DNA of 64,000 bases from Planktothricoides sp. SR001 (GTDB lineage Bacteria > Cyanobacteriota > Cyanobacteriia > Cyanobacteriales > Laspinemataceae). Of this stretch, positions 9,701 through 17,488 are shown in pieces. The stretch covers positions 1 to 64,000 of the forward strand of contig NZ_LIUQ01000025.1 of the NCBI RefSeq assembly GCF_001276715.1, read 5' to 3'. The notes beneath the pieces are model-generated. The model was not told the origin of the DNA and did not search any database. It saw nothing but the letters and a program-made list of their open reading frames with translations. The translations under genes and the position numbers were made by a program. How positions within the stretch are numbered: position 1 is the stretch's first letter; each line of letters starts with the position of its first letter.

Positions 9701-11848
9701 CTTCAGGAAATTTCTAGCCCAACTCCAGAGACGAAGCTGCGGGTGATAACGGCCTTGCAACAAGCTATTTATAATGTAAAAGAAAAAAATAGAATTGATG
9801 GGCATGGTGCCGAAGTATGGAGTGTAAATTTTAGCCCAGACGGTCAATTTATAGCTTCAGCAGGCAATGATAAAAATCTGAAAATTTGGCGACGCAATGG
9901 AAGTTTGTATAAAACTATTCCGACAGATCAGCATTCGGCATTAGGCCATGAAAATAATGTGACTTTTGTGAGTTTTTCGCCATCAGGAAAAGAAATCGCT
10001 TCGGCGTCTCGCGATTGCACTGTCAAATTGTGGAATATAGAAACCGGGAAGTTAATCTTGACCTTAAAAGGTCATACGGATAGTGTTTATAGTTTAAGTT
10101 TTAATTCCACAGGCGATCACATTGCCACGACGAGTAATGATGGCACAATTAAATTATGGCAAGTCAGTGATGGTAGGTTATTACAAACTTTCTCCGGTCA
10201 TCAGGGTTCGGTGGACTGGGTCAGCTTTAGTCCCCGGAATAATTGGCTGGCTTCGGTGTCCGATGATAAAACTTTGAAAATTTGGAATTATGATGGGGAA
10301 ATAGTTGCCAATTTAAGTCATAAATCAGCCCTGACCGTGGTTGGTTTTACCGCCGATGGTCAAACAATTATTTCTGGAGATATCACCGGAAAAATTCAGC
10401 GATGGGACTGGAATAATGACTATAAGGAATGGAATTCTCGTCCCACTCAAGAATGGCAAGCCCATGATGGGGGAATTTATAGTATCAGTTTTTCCAGTGT
10501 TTTCAATCAGTCCCCTTCCTCTGGAACATCGAGCCAGAAAGAGGAGAAAGTAATGGGGAATTCATCCAGGGTTCTACCGAGAATGACTGAGGATTCAGAG
10601 TCTTTTTCCCCAGGGAATACAGCAAAAATACAGGGGCAAATGTTGGCTACGGCGGGTCACGATAGTTTGGTCAAAGTTTGGCATTTAGATGGGCAATTAT
10701 TCAAAGAATTTACTGGACATAGCGGTCGGGTGACTACGGTGAGTTTTTCTCCGGATGCTCAAGTGATTGCCACGGCAAGTTTTGATAAAACTGTGCGTCT
10801 TTGGAGTTTGGTTGGTGTGTTTCTTCATCCTTCTTGGGTGGCTCATGGCGATCGCGTCACGGCGGTTCGTTTCTCCCCTAATGGTCAATTGATTGCATCC
10901 GGTAGTCGAGACAATACGGTGAAAATTTGGCGGCAAGATGGCACGTTGTTGAGGACTTTAATCGGACATGGCGATCACATTACCAGTTTGGGCTTTTCCC
11001 CCGATGGCAATTTCCTGATTTCCGGCAGTTCGGATCATACCATTAATCTCTGGCGGGTTGATGATGGGCATTTGCTGAAAACATTTGTCGGACATAGCGA
11101 TCGCGTCACCAGTGTGACTTTTTCTAAGGATGGACGGATGATTGTCTCTGGCAGCCGCGATCGCACGATCAAGATTTGGCGCACCGATGGCACCTTAGTC
11201 AGAACCCTGGTCGGGCACAGCGATCGGGTGAATAGTGTGGATGTTTCTCCCGACGGTGAGTTAATCGTCTCTGGCAGTGATGACCAAACCGTGAAAATTT
11301 GGAGCCAAGACGGTAAGCTGCTGAATACTTTAGCCGGAGATGATGGCCATCGCTCTTATGTCACCAGTGTGAGATTCTCTCCTAACGGTGAACTCATCGC
11401 CTCTGCCAGTTGGGACAACACCGTCAAACTCTGGCATCGCCATGGCCGCTTCAAAAAAACTCTCTTGCAAGGGTACAGCGATAGCGTCGAAAGTGTGAGT
11501 TTTTCCCCCGATGGCAAAACTTTAGCCTCAGCCAGTTGGGACAGCACCATAAAATTGTGGAATATTCAGGATGGCACTCTGATTAAAAGTTTACATGGCC
11601 ATACTTCTGGGGTAATTGATGTAAGTTTTTCCCCTGATGGTCAAAGTATTGTGTCTGGAAGTGACGATCATAAAATTATGTTGTGGAATTTGAATTTAGA
11701 TAGTCTGACTTCGATGACTTGTGATTGGGTCAGTGATTATCTGAAATATAGCCATAATGTTAGTCCCAATGATGCCAAAATCTGTGAGTCTGTCCATAAA
11801 CATCCATCAACATCCATCAACATCCATAAACATCTAGGCTGGATGTGA
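6785..11848 (+). CDS. TPR-STAND NTPase-WD40 repeat protein (1687 aa)
   Basis: This is a giant signal-transduction protein of the cyanobacterial STAND class. Residues 1-250 form an N-terminal alpha/beta region of unknown type. About 280-490 are TPR-like helical repeats. The STAND NTPase follows, with Walker A GESGVGKSS (about 551-559) and Walker B ILIFDQFEEFFF (about 637-648). A coiled segment and one membrane helix lie at about 905-930. Fourteen WD40 blades (about 1000-1650) follow, enough for two seven-bladed propellers. Blade 6 carries a disordered Ser-rich insert of about 45 residues. In this family ligand binding by the propeller is thought to trigger NTP-driven assembly. No catalytic effector domain is visible, so the N-terminus is the likely output. 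The start may be 6785 or M7 (6803). Confidence 0.88.
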   Translation: MNYPELMTVSTQNQRALHTLARAISLSQGEFSLILVRCNYTSVQERMVQDLHQLLPNSKIDSASWLEIKLDCQVKTLYSTIIHRINQLQNPPSGLMIFGLDSVVAIDQLFQSSNQVRDEFRKNCPFPLVLWMTEKLLQKLIRWAPDFKSWAAASIKFEASSDELIQLWFDQDAALLARVLDGQARLEEWAIASPKVIHDLPVLPPASTVQGTREQLESAIHDLQRFPQIAPDPQLAAIQHFVTGRYDHALSRVDSALAHYEQSFSFWQTRSQRTTAIGESGQERLGVLLLYMGLCYWRRAELDQASSYMTHWQKARLRLEACLQVFQDAGRRDLVAKFVPLLGEVLRRLQAWDDLAAFAQRCLTRHHQSENPVQLAQNYGFLAEVATQKQQWEQAKSLAQQALTTVAGSPLPMRQHQSLYLLLLARALSHLGQSVEAISYLKLALNGIAPEDDPRLYIQILKELRSLYYNQREYQQAFMLKKQQRDIEHQYRFRPFIGASQLPAESVVVSPESELVALGKSPRISALGREQDIHNLLSRMARPDQKLMVIYGESGVGKSSLINAGLVPALHQQPMGDRLTLPIVLRTYTDWERTLANRLHLNLPVTQAQNSEISLIADWILDKLRQNADRNLVTILIFDQFEEFFFVLKQPSERQYFYEFLQACLDIPFTKVILSLRQDCLHYLLDIDLLENLEVINKDILNKNIIYYLDDFTMDDAKNVIDTLTKESQFYLEPALINALVNDLANEKGRVRPISLQLLCNQLQEDEQDYQKINTLSQYQQLGANPQQILMEHFLHQSIKDCGAENQAAAWKVLYQLTQDRGNRPLRMKSELAVFLGSQASQLDVVLEILVQSGLVVLHREAPGDRYQLIHDYLVQYIRDAYDKNFGLKVELKKTQSQLEKSHMKLKKFFQLTVLISVFLAVLSGLYARLWLQAESRKQNLQISAIAASSEALFVSKRDFDALIEGLRAWKKLQEISSPTPETKLRVITALQQAIYNVKEKNRIDGHGAEVWSVNFSPDGQFIASAGNDKNLKIWRRNGSLYKTIPTDQHSALGHENNVTFVSFSPSGKEIASASRDCTVKLWNIETGKLILTLKGHTDSVYSLSFNSTGDHIATTSNDGTIKLWQVSDGRLLQTFSGHQGSVDWVSFSPRNNWLASVSDDKTLKIWNYDGEIVANLSHKSALTVVGFTADGQTIISGDITGKIQRWDWNNDYKEWNSRPTQEWQAHDGGIYSISFSSVFNQSPSSGTSSQKEEKVMGNSSRVLPRMTEDSESFSPGNTAKIQGQMLATAGHDSLVKVWHLDGQLFKEFTGHSGRVTTVSFSPDAQVIATASFDKTVRLWSLVGVFLHPSWVAHGDRVTAVRFSPNGQLIASGSRDNTVKIWRQDGTLLRTLIGHGDHITSLGFSPDGNFLISGSSDHTINLWRVDDGHLLKTFVGHSDRVTSVTFSKDGRMIVSGSRDRTIKIWRTDGTLVRTLVGHSDRVNSVDVSPDGELIVSGSDDQTVKIWSQDGKLLNTLAGDDGHRSYVTSVRFSPNGELIASASWDNTVKLWHRHGRFKKTLLQGYSDSVESVSFSPDGKTLASASWDSTIKLWNIQDGTLIKSLHGHTSGVIDVSFSPDGQSIVSGSDDHKIMLWNLNLDSLTSMTCDWVSDYLKYSHNVSPNDAKICESVHKHPSTSINIHKHLGWM
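11791..11835 (+). repeat. 10-bp tandem repeat within the 3' end of the WD40 gene
   Basis: Units close to CATCCATCAA repeat four times just before the stop codon, encoding a His/Ser/Ile-rich tail. Because 10 is not a multiple of 3, each copy is read in a different phase. A gain or loss of one unit would change the C-terminus. Confidence 0.75.
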
Positions 11849-12021
11849 CTAGGTGGCGGCTGACGGTCAACGGAAGGAATTTGATAGCGTTTTTGCTCCC
11901 TAAAAACCGTTAAAAACGATAGCAATATTAGCAATATTTAAGCTAAAATATAGCTGGGGGAAACGGTTGTTTGCCCCTAGATTTGCCCCTAGATAAAATT
12001 AGATGAAATTATTGATCTATC

Positions 12022-12402
12022 ATGTCTGATTTACCACCATTGAATACAGATACGGTTTGGGATATTCTCAACGACAAGCTGGACGATCGCACGGTTAACC
12101 GCTTGGTCTGGCACTATCTGGGTTATCGATATGATGAAGAGACGAGTCAGTGGGACGCCAGTAGCGTGGATCCGACCTGGCAAGAATATCCAGAACCCCC
12201 TGATTTTATCGCCAGCCGACCCGCTACGGTGAAGTTGACCCGCTCTATTCCCCCAGAAAATAAGCAGTTACTCAAGGAAAAGTTGGGTTTTGCCGGTTAT
12301 AAAGTCGGTGAATTGGTGCCGCGTTTGACTCGTCGGGCGACGATGGCAAATTGGTTGCTCAGTTATATGGAAATGGAGATCACCAATTCTGCCGAAAATT
12401 GA
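12022..12402 (+). CDS. DUF1823 family protein
   Basis: The 126-aa cyanobacteria/plastid-lineage conserved protein has no known function. Recognisable segments are LPPLNTDTVWDILNDKLDD at the N-terminus, LVWHYLGYRYDEET, EYPEPPDFIASRPATVKLTR and LTRRATMANWLLSYM. It has full family length. There is no membrane segment and no known catalytic motif. It starts 173 bp after the WD40 gene on the same strand, too far to assume one operon. The ATG has no strong ribosome-binding site. Confidence 0.85.
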   Translation: MSDLPPLNTDTVWDILNDKLDDRTVNRLVWHYLGYRYDEETSQWDASSVDPTWQEYPEPPDFIASRPATVKLTRSIPPENKQLLKEKLGFAGYKVGELVPRLTRRATMANWLLSYMEMEITNSAEN

Positions 12403-12650
12403 TCGGTGGCTGGTGGTTGTTGGTTATTGGTTATTGGTTGGTTGGGGATTCTTTGGGTAGGGATTCTTTGGTGGTTGTTGCCCCCCTAGCCGGTGGCGGT
12501 CGAAGGGGGGTTGGGGGGGTTCTTGGTTGTTGGTTATGGGTTAGGGAGATTTCTGTCAAATAACCAACAACCAATAAATAATCACCAATAACCAAACCAA
12601 TAACCAATAGTTAACAATAACCAATAATTAACAATAAATGACTTGAAAAA
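12403..12650. repeat. TTGGTTATTGG / CCAATAACCAA low-complexity repeats
   Basis: Runs of GGTTATTGGTT (12410-12545) are followed by the complementary motif AACCAATAACCAA (12560-12635), so the two halves can pair as a long imperfect hairpin. The same repeat type occurs at 23886-23980 and 29545-29665. Between 12650 and 12922 no gene is certain; a 19-codon frame after GGAGGGG at 12754 was not accepted. Confidence 0.7.
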
Positions 12651-12922
12651 AATCTGCCGGTATAGATTGACGGGATGGTAGATGAGTGAATATATTAAAG
12701 TAACGTAAACAATTGTAAACAAAGATTAATATTTAGAGGTCTAGGAGGGGTAATGGCACGATTGACCCAACTAGGTTTAAGGAAAACAAGAGTGCTTGCC
12801 TGTTCTTGGTGACAGGCGATCGCACAGCTATTCACCGCCGGAAAATCGGTTGATTACAGCAGCCCGGTTTTTCTAAGAAATCCGGTTAAAAAATAACCGA
12901 TTGCCGACTCTAAATTTAAGAA

Positions 12923-13804
12923 TTGTTTGACTGTATGACAACTCCATATCCATTTTTAGCCCCTTTGAAAGATATTGAACTGACACCGATGCAAATGCAA
13001 CAGTTATTTCCGCGAAAACTTTTGATCTCTTTGGCCGCCTTTTTCCTGGCTATCTCCACTTGGGGGCTGTTTCCGCATAATGCGATCGCCTACGATAATC
13101 CCGAATTACTCCCAGATCAACCTACCCCAATCATCGATTTAGCCAAATCTCTCACCAGCGTTCAAGAAGAAAATCTCGCCCAAGAACTAGAAAACTTTGA
13201 AGCGGAAACCGGCTGGAAACTCCGGGTTTTAACTCAATACGATCGCACCCCTGGACGAGCAGTTAAACAATTTTGGGGCTTAGATGATAAAAGTGTTCTG
13301 CTAATTGCCGATCCTCGTGGAGGCAACTTGTTGGCGTTTAATGTCGGCGATGATTTATATCCGCTTTTACCCAGAACCTTTTGGATTGAATTGCAAACTC
13401 GTTACGGGAATCAGTTTTTTGTCCGTGATAATGGCGAAGACCAATCGATCATCCAATCTCTGCATTCCGTAGAAACTTGCCTGCGTCAGGGAGGCTGTAA
13501 AGTGGTGCCCGGACTACCCCGCGAACAGTGGATCTTGACGATGGTTTGCTCCGCATTAGGCGGCTTGGTGATGGGATTTGCCGGTCATCCTAGAAAACCC
13601 GGACAAGTGTTTTCCTGGCAATGGGCGTTAATGTTTTCCCCGTTGTGGGGAATTTTGTTTGTAGCGTTTGGCATTGGCCCGGTGGTGACTCGCACCCCTG
13701 AATGGTTGCCACTGTTACGCAATGTCCTCGCTTTCGGAGTCGCCGCTTTAGTCGCTTTCCTCACTCCAGTGGTGTCCCGGTCTTCTTCCGCACCAGAAAT
13801 CTAG
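12923..13804 (+). CDS. TPM-domain membrane protein, Psb32-like
   Basis: The 293-aa frame carries a basic-hydrophobic N-terminal segment (FPRKLLISLAAFFLAIS, about 29-45) that reads as a signal peptide or anchor ending near AIAYDNP. Then comes the TPM fold (DUF477), with LTSVQEENLAQELENFE, GWKLRVLTQYDR and SVLLIADPRGGN. Two or three C-terminal membrane helices follow (about 207-285). The TPM/Psb32/TLP18.3 group acts at the lumenal side of thylakoids in photosystem II repair. That role is known for the family and only inferred here. The true start may be M23 or M25 (12989 or 12995), since residues 1-22 add little. The gene converges with the WD40 gene at 14011. Confidence 0.75.
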   Translation: MFDCMTTPYPFLAPLKDIELTPMQMQQLFPRKLLISLAAFFLAISTWGLFPHNAIAYDNPELLPDQPTPIIDLAKSLTSVQEENLAQELENFEAETGWKLRVLTQYDRTPGRAVKQFWGLDDKSVLLIADPRGGNLLAFNVGDDLYPLLPRTFWIELQTRYGNQFFVRDNGEDQSIIQSLHSVETCLRQGGCKVVPGLPREQWILTMVCSALGGLVMGFAGHPRKPGQVFSWQWALMFSPLWGILFVAFGIGPVVTRTPEWLPLLRNVLAFGVAALVAFLTPVVSRSSSAPEI

Positions 13805-13828
13805 TTTTGATCAAACAAAAATTTGCAC

Positions 13829-13893
13829 AGAAACCGGGTTTCTATGTAGAGGGCTGTGGAGTGGCAGACATTTCTTAGAGAACCCCGGTTTCT
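13829..13893. repeat. AAACCGGGTTTC palindromes after the TPM gene
   Basis: AGAAACCGGGTTTCT (13829-13843) is followed by AGAACCCCGGTTTCT (13879-13893). The first is within 30 bp of a stop codon. The same motif follows other genes in the window (45191-45221 and 51584-51650), suggesting a 3'-end associated repeat with terminator potential. Confidence 0.6.
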
Positions 13894-13965
13894 AACGATT
13901 TTTTTGCTCCTGATAGAAACTTTTGATGCCATGTTTCTACCAGGATTTTATTTTTTTGTCCGCTT

Positions 13966-13993
13966 GTAGGGGCGAACGGCCGTTCGCCCCTAC
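13966..13993. terminator. 28-bp perfect palindrome between convergent genes
   Basis: The arms GTAGGGGCGAACGG/CCGTTCGCCCCTAC form a perfect palindrome followed by TTTTT on the plus strand. It sits between the stops at 13804 and 14011, so it suits a terminator, bidirectional in stem. It shares its design (GTAGGGG, core CGGCCG) with the array at 6105. Confidence 0.6.
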
Positions 13994-14010
13994 TTTTTCC
14001 CCTAAATTTG

Positions 14011-15570
14011 CTAATGCCATCCGGGTTGCTGGCGATGGGTAATGGTGAACTCTAAGGTCTGACCATCTGGTTTGACGGTCAAGGCCATCATGGGGTTCGC
14101 GTAACCTGTGAGAATGTTGAGTAATTCGCCGCTTTGCAAATTCCATAATTTGATGGTTTTTTCGGTGCTGCTACTGCCGAGGGTTTGGCCATCTGCACTT
14201 ATTAATAAAGAATCAACTAAGCCCGCATGACCTGTGAGTTGATGTTTCAACTCCCCGCTGGAGAGATCCATTATGTTTATAGTCCCTTCACTAGAACCAC
14301 TGGCAATCATCTGACCGTCAGGACTGATGGCGATCGCCACGGGTGGATCGGACAGAGAAAAACTCCTAATCATAATCCCGGTTTCGATGTTCCACACTTT
14401 GAGGATTTTGTCCGTGCTGCCAGTCGCCAGTAAGCGATTATCAGGACTGACGATCATGGGCTTGATGGTGCCGGAATGACCGGAAAATTTCCGCAGCAGT
14501 TCTCCGGTGGCGAGATTCCATAAAGCAATCATGCCATTGTAATCACCACTGGCGAGAATCTCACCGTCGGGACTGATGGCTAAGGCGCTGACTCCACTGC
14601 TATGACCGGGGAGAGAACGGATTAATTTACCGATTCCGACTTGGGACTCATCGGTGTTGCTTTCAGAATTAGAATTGGCAATTTTCGCCGCTGCATTGCC
14701 AGTGCTGGGATAGGATGACCAGGGCTGACCCCCCAAGGCGTTTAAAAGCTGGCGATCGCCGATCCGCCAAAGTTTGATGCTGCCGTCATAACTGCTACTG
14801 GCGATCGTTTCACCATCGGCACTAACCGCTAAAGGATACACATAACTGGAACCACTGGTCAGGGGACGCAGCCACTCACCGGAATTCTCTGGGTCAGCAG
14901 TCGATGGCTGGGAGGTGAACTCGGAGGTGAACTCCGTTTTCAGGCTTTCTAAATAGCTGACTAATCCTCCCATATAAAGTAAGTCGGGTAATTTTAAAGT
15001 TGCAGACTCTTGAGCAGTTTTGATCGGTTCTGTGGGCAGAAACCCGACTAAGATGGGGCGATGTTCCGTGTCAGAGGTTTTAACATCTTTGGGCAGTAGT
15101 ACGCAGATAACCACGACATTTTGGTTGATTTCTTCAAGGTTAATCTGCCATTGGGCTTGTTGGGGGATGTCTTGGGCAACTTTGACTTGGATGCCAAAAA
15201 TTGCCTGGGTTTTACCCGTGGTATCTTTTAAACAAAAGTTGAGAGATCGCTTGATGCTTTGCCGTTCTTTGGGGTCAACTTTGGTTACTTTTTCAGCGAG
15301 AATGATGGCGATCGCTTCAATGGCTAATTCTAATGGCAATTGTTCCCCCAACATTTGACGGACTGACATGGATGGGGCAACCGAAGGCAGAGTTGATTCC
15401 ACCAGGGTTTTTCGACAAAATGCCCAAATTTTTTTTAATCTCTCATCCGCGATCGCCACTACCTCGCTATGTACCCCTGGGATTGGACAATGCAGTAATG
15501 TGGTCGGATCGTGATTGAGTCTAGCAATAAAATCAACCTGTTGAGATTTCAGAGAGGTAGTCCAGTCCAT
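14011..15570 (-). CDS. WD40 repeat protein, cytoplasmic
   Basis: The product is 519 aa. Residues 1-225 are an alpha/beta N-terminal domain I do not recognise (MDWTTSLKSQQVDFIARLN; SMSVRQMLGEQLPLELAIEA), with no membrane helix. Residues about 235-519 contain five clear WD40 blades (for example SPDGEILASGDYNGMIALW) plus a degenerate sixth. Blade 1 is followed by a spacer of about 45 residues. The last blade loses its WD motif and ends QQPGWH, so the propeller may be incomplete or close with the N-terminal region. No neighbour suggests a partner. The ATG at 15570 follows a short AT-rich stretch. Confidence 0.8.
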   Translation of the reverse strand: MDWTTSLKSQQVDFIARLNHDPTTLLHCPIPGVHSEVVAIADERLKKIWAFCRKTLVESTLPSVAPSMSVRQMLGEQLPLELAIEAIAIILAEKVTKVDPKERQSIKRSLNFCLKDTTGKTQAIFGIQVKVAQDIPQQAQWQINLEEINQNVVVICVLLPKDVKTSDTEHRPILVGFLPTEPIKTAQESATLKLPDLLYMGGLVSYLESLKTEFTSEFTSQPSTADPENSGEWLRPLTSGSSYVYPLAVSADGETIASSSYDGSIKLWRIGDRQLLNALGGQPWSSYPSTGNAAAKIANSNSESNTDESQVGIGKLIRSLPGHSSGVSALAISPDGEILASGDYNGMIALWNLATGELLRKFSGHSGTIKPMIVSPDNRLLATGSTDKILKVWNIETGIMIRSFSLSDPPVAIAISPDGQMIASGSSEGTINIMDLSSGELKHQLTGHAGLVDSLLISADGQTLGSSSTEKTIKLWNLQSGELLNILTGYANPMMALTVKPDGQTLEFTITHRQQPGWH

Positions 15571-15693
15571 TGGTCGCTGCTGTAGATTTTCCCAAAATTG
15601 TACAAAGATTATTCCCGTCGATCCATTAGTTCTTCGTGAAATCTGCCGACCGTCAGCGCGATCGCCCAGAAAAAAAGTCGAATCCTGTATTTG

Positions 15694-15744
15694 TCCCTGA
15701 TCGCATCCCTGGTCGCATCCCTGGTCGCATCCCTGGTCGCATCC
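15694..15744. repeat. 12-bp tandem repeat array A
   Basis: The unit TCCCTGGTCGCA is repeated four times (15694-15741) plus a partial copy; the first unit differs by one base. No frame is conserved through it. Confidence 0.9.
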
Positions 15745-15818
15745 TTAGTAGCGAGTCCACTATCCCTGTTTAGGGACAATCGCTGCGGTGATTCCTCTTT
15801 TTTTGTAGAATCATTCCC

Positions 15819-15926
15819 TGTATCTAAGATTATATCTAAGATTGTATCTAAGATTGTATCTTAGATTGTATCTTAGATTTTATGTTAGATTGTATGTTAG
15901 ATTGTATGTTAGATTGTATGTTAGAT
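15819..15926. repeat. 12-bp tandem repeat array B, nine units
   Basis: Nine consecutive 12-bp units of the type TGTATCTAAGAT fill 15819-15926. Units 1-3 have CTAAG, units 4-5 CTTAG and units 6-9 GTTAG, so variants are grouped in order as expected from stepwise slippage. Apart from arrays A and B the gap 15571-16112 holds one HIP1-bounded repeat and no gene. Confidence 0.92.
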
Positions 15927-16045
15927 TATTTCATCCTGATATCCTGAAACAGAAAAGCATGAAGCGGTGAGAGGATGACATAAATTATCTTTAAATTATC
16001 TTTAAAACTAATAATCCAGAGGTAGTGACGGAACTGGTTAAAAAG

Positions 16046-16090
16046 GCGATCGCCCCTGGTTGCGGAGAGGAAAAGATAGGGGGCGATCGC
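16046..16090. repeat. HIP1-bounded interspersed repeat, copy 1
   Basis: GCGATCGCCCCTGGTTGCGG opens the element and GGGGGCGATCGC closes it. Related modules occur at 17128-17197 and 17951-18019, all around the toxin-antitoxin genes. Confidence 0.7.
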
Positions 16091-16112
16091 TAACGCACCT
16101 CCAACAGTCAGC

Positions 16113-16751
16113 TTAATTATCTTCCTGACTAACGAATTGATATTGAACAAGACGACGTAATAAAGTTTGGTATAACTCATCAAAGGTAATACAGGTGATA
16201 TGTCGATAATTCACAACTAAGTTTTTTTGACGCCATTGCAACCTCTTTTTTTCTCGACGTTCCAAATGCTCATTTCTGCCGATAATCAGTAATCCGGTGT
16301 AGTCAATAGACCGGCTATTAAATCGATTTTCAAAATCATCGGTTTTTTCAAAATCGTTTAGCTTCCAAAACCAATCGACGATTTGATTAAATCCGCGCTC
16401 GAATCGGGGCGACCATTCTGGAGTGCTTTTACCGGCTTTAGAGACAAAAATACTGTTGGCAGTGGCATCCTCGAATTCTATGAAACAATAAGCATTTGTC
16501 ACCGAATATCCCACCACTAAATCGATCTTTAAATCTCCAAATATATCGTATTCAAAGGCAATTATATCCGGTCGAATAATTTTCGCATGGTAAGAACCCA
16601 CTAAGGCGGATAACTGATGCCGTTGTTTAAAAAATGGCAGAATATCGTCAAATTCGGATAAAAATTCACGACTTTGCATGAGGTAGCGGAACTCATCAAG
16701 CTGTTGATGGCATAGAATTGGATTGAAATGAAATTTTAAAAATTGTTTCAT
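16113..16751 (-). CDS. Shedu-like (DUF4263) nuclease-fold protein
   Basis: The 212-aa protein matches the pattern of the SduA/DUF4263 PD-(D/E)xK family: RPDIIAFEYD, KIDLVVGYS, CFIEFEDATANSIF, RFERGFNQIVDWFWKL, LLIIGRNEHL and ITCITFDELYQTLLRRL in order. Shedu proteins are anti-phage effectors. The usual E-x-K is EFED here, as in what I recall of a cyanobacterial subset, so nuclease activity is not guaranteed. The gene begins 5 bp after a RelE-like gene on the same strand, so the two are likely co-transcribed. Length is near the minimal DUF4263 domain, with no long sensor domain. Confidence 0.72.
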   Translation of the reverse strand: MKQFLKFHFNPILCHQQLDEFRYLMQSREFLSEFDDILPFFKQRHQLSALVGSYHAKIIRPDIIAFEYDIFGDLKIDLVVGYSVTNAYCFIEFEDATANSIFVSKAGKSTPEWSPRFERGFNQIVDWFWKLNDFEKTDDFENRFNSRSIDYTGLLIIGRNEHLERREKKRLQWRQKNLVVNYRHITCITFDELYQTLLRRLVQYQFVSQEDN

Positions 16752-16756
16752 TTTGG

Positions 16757-17077
16757 CTAGATTGTTGATAATTTATTAGTTGGTTGGGCAAACCATTCTA
16801 ATCTTTCTTTGAGAAACAGGTCAATAATTTCTACTATGCCATCGGTGACAACAAAGATTGCTCGGTAGCTGGGAGTTGCGTGAAGCAGATAAAAGGGAGG
16901 CTGATCGGCTGGAGTGAATTTCTGAATGTTCGCTGTCAAGGGTTGTTCTAGGGAGAAGGTTTCCAGGGAGGCGATCGCGTTTAAAACCCGTTCTTTTTCT
17001 TCTGGGGATAAGACATCTAAACCCGCTAGAACACTGGGATGAATTTCTACGGTATTTTGGGTAGTTTTTGTTTCCAT
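16757..17077 (-). CDS. RelE/ParE-like type II toxin family protein
   Basis: The small basic-acidic protein (106 aa) has HPSVLAGLDVLSPEEKERVL, then PFYLLHATPSYRAIFVV, then GIVEIIDLFLKERLEWF. This fits the RelE/ParE fold of four strands after helices. Typical members block translation by mRNA cleavage at the ribosome or poison gyrase. Catalytic residues cannot be assigned with certainty. No antitoxin gene is adjacent. The downstream partner, 5 bp away, is the Shedu-like gene, which is an unusual pairing. The start at 17077 is the only suitable ATG. Confidence 0.6.
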   Translation of the reverse strand: METKTTQNTVEIHPSVLAGLDVLSPEEKERVLNAIASLETFSLEQPLTANIQKFTPADQPPFYLLHATPSYRAIFVVTDGIVEIIDLFLKERLEWFAQPTNKLSTI

Positions 17078-17127
17078 ATTTTTTGCTATTGTCGGAAATT
17101 TGTTTTTATTTTAGCAGATATTTGGGT

Positions 17128-17197
17128 GCGATCGCTCCTGGTTGCGGAGGCAATATCGCCCCTGCTTGGGGTTTGGAGGTGCGGTCAGGGCGATCCA
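17128..17197. repeat. HIP1-bounded interspersed repeat, copy 2
   Basis: GCGATCGCTCCTGGTTGCGG is followed by AGGCAATATCGCCCCTGCTT and ends near GGGCGATCC. It lies between the divergent RelE-like and UPF0175 genes and so in their promoter region. Confidence 0.65.
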
Positions 17198-17260
17198 TAA
17201 GCTATAATTACGATAGATATCAAATCCAGATTCTTTTTAAATCATTAGAGACAGACTATT

Positions 17261-17488
17261 ATGATGAATACAATCGAGTTAAAAGTGAATCTACCACCGG
17301 GCTTATCTGAGGATGAAGCCAAACTACTTTTAGCGATCAAACTATATGAGGTGGGTAAAGTTTCCCTGGGAAAAGCCGCCAAGTTAGCTGGTTATTCTAA
17401 GCGAAGTTTTATAGAAATTTTAGGCAAATATCGCGTTACCGTATTTGCCTATTCTCCCGAAGAATTACGCGAGAAAGTTGGGTTATGA
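17261..17488 (+). CDS. UPF0175 family antitoxin-like protein
   Basis: The 75-aa protein has the family pattern LSEDEAKLLLAIKLYEVGKVSLGKAAKLAGYSKRSFIEIL, a small helix-turn-helix-like unit, then YSPEELREKV. UPF0175 proteins are encoded just before PIN/DUF3368 toxins and are proposed antitoxins. Here the stop overlaps the ATG of the DUF3368 gene (ATGA at 17485-17488), a translational coupling typical of such pairs. The toxin partner is broken, so this gene may persist as an orphan antitoxin. M2 (17264) is an equal start choice. Confidence 0.8.
   Translation: MMNTIELKVNLPPGLSEDEAKLLLAIKLYEVGKVSLGKAAKLAGYSKRSFIEILGKYRVTVFAYSPEELREKVGL

Noticed and set aside
12754-12812. 19-codon frame MARLTQLGL after GGAGGGG
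   Set aside because: Good ribosome-binding site but too short and without support; a leader peptide cannot be excluded.
15694-15926. CRISPR arrays
   Set aside because: Simple head-to-tail 12-bp repeats without spacers.
15926-16183. 85-aa minus-strand frame
   Set aside because: It overlaps the end of the Shedu-like gene and a HIP1-bounded repeat, and ends in the 12-bp array.
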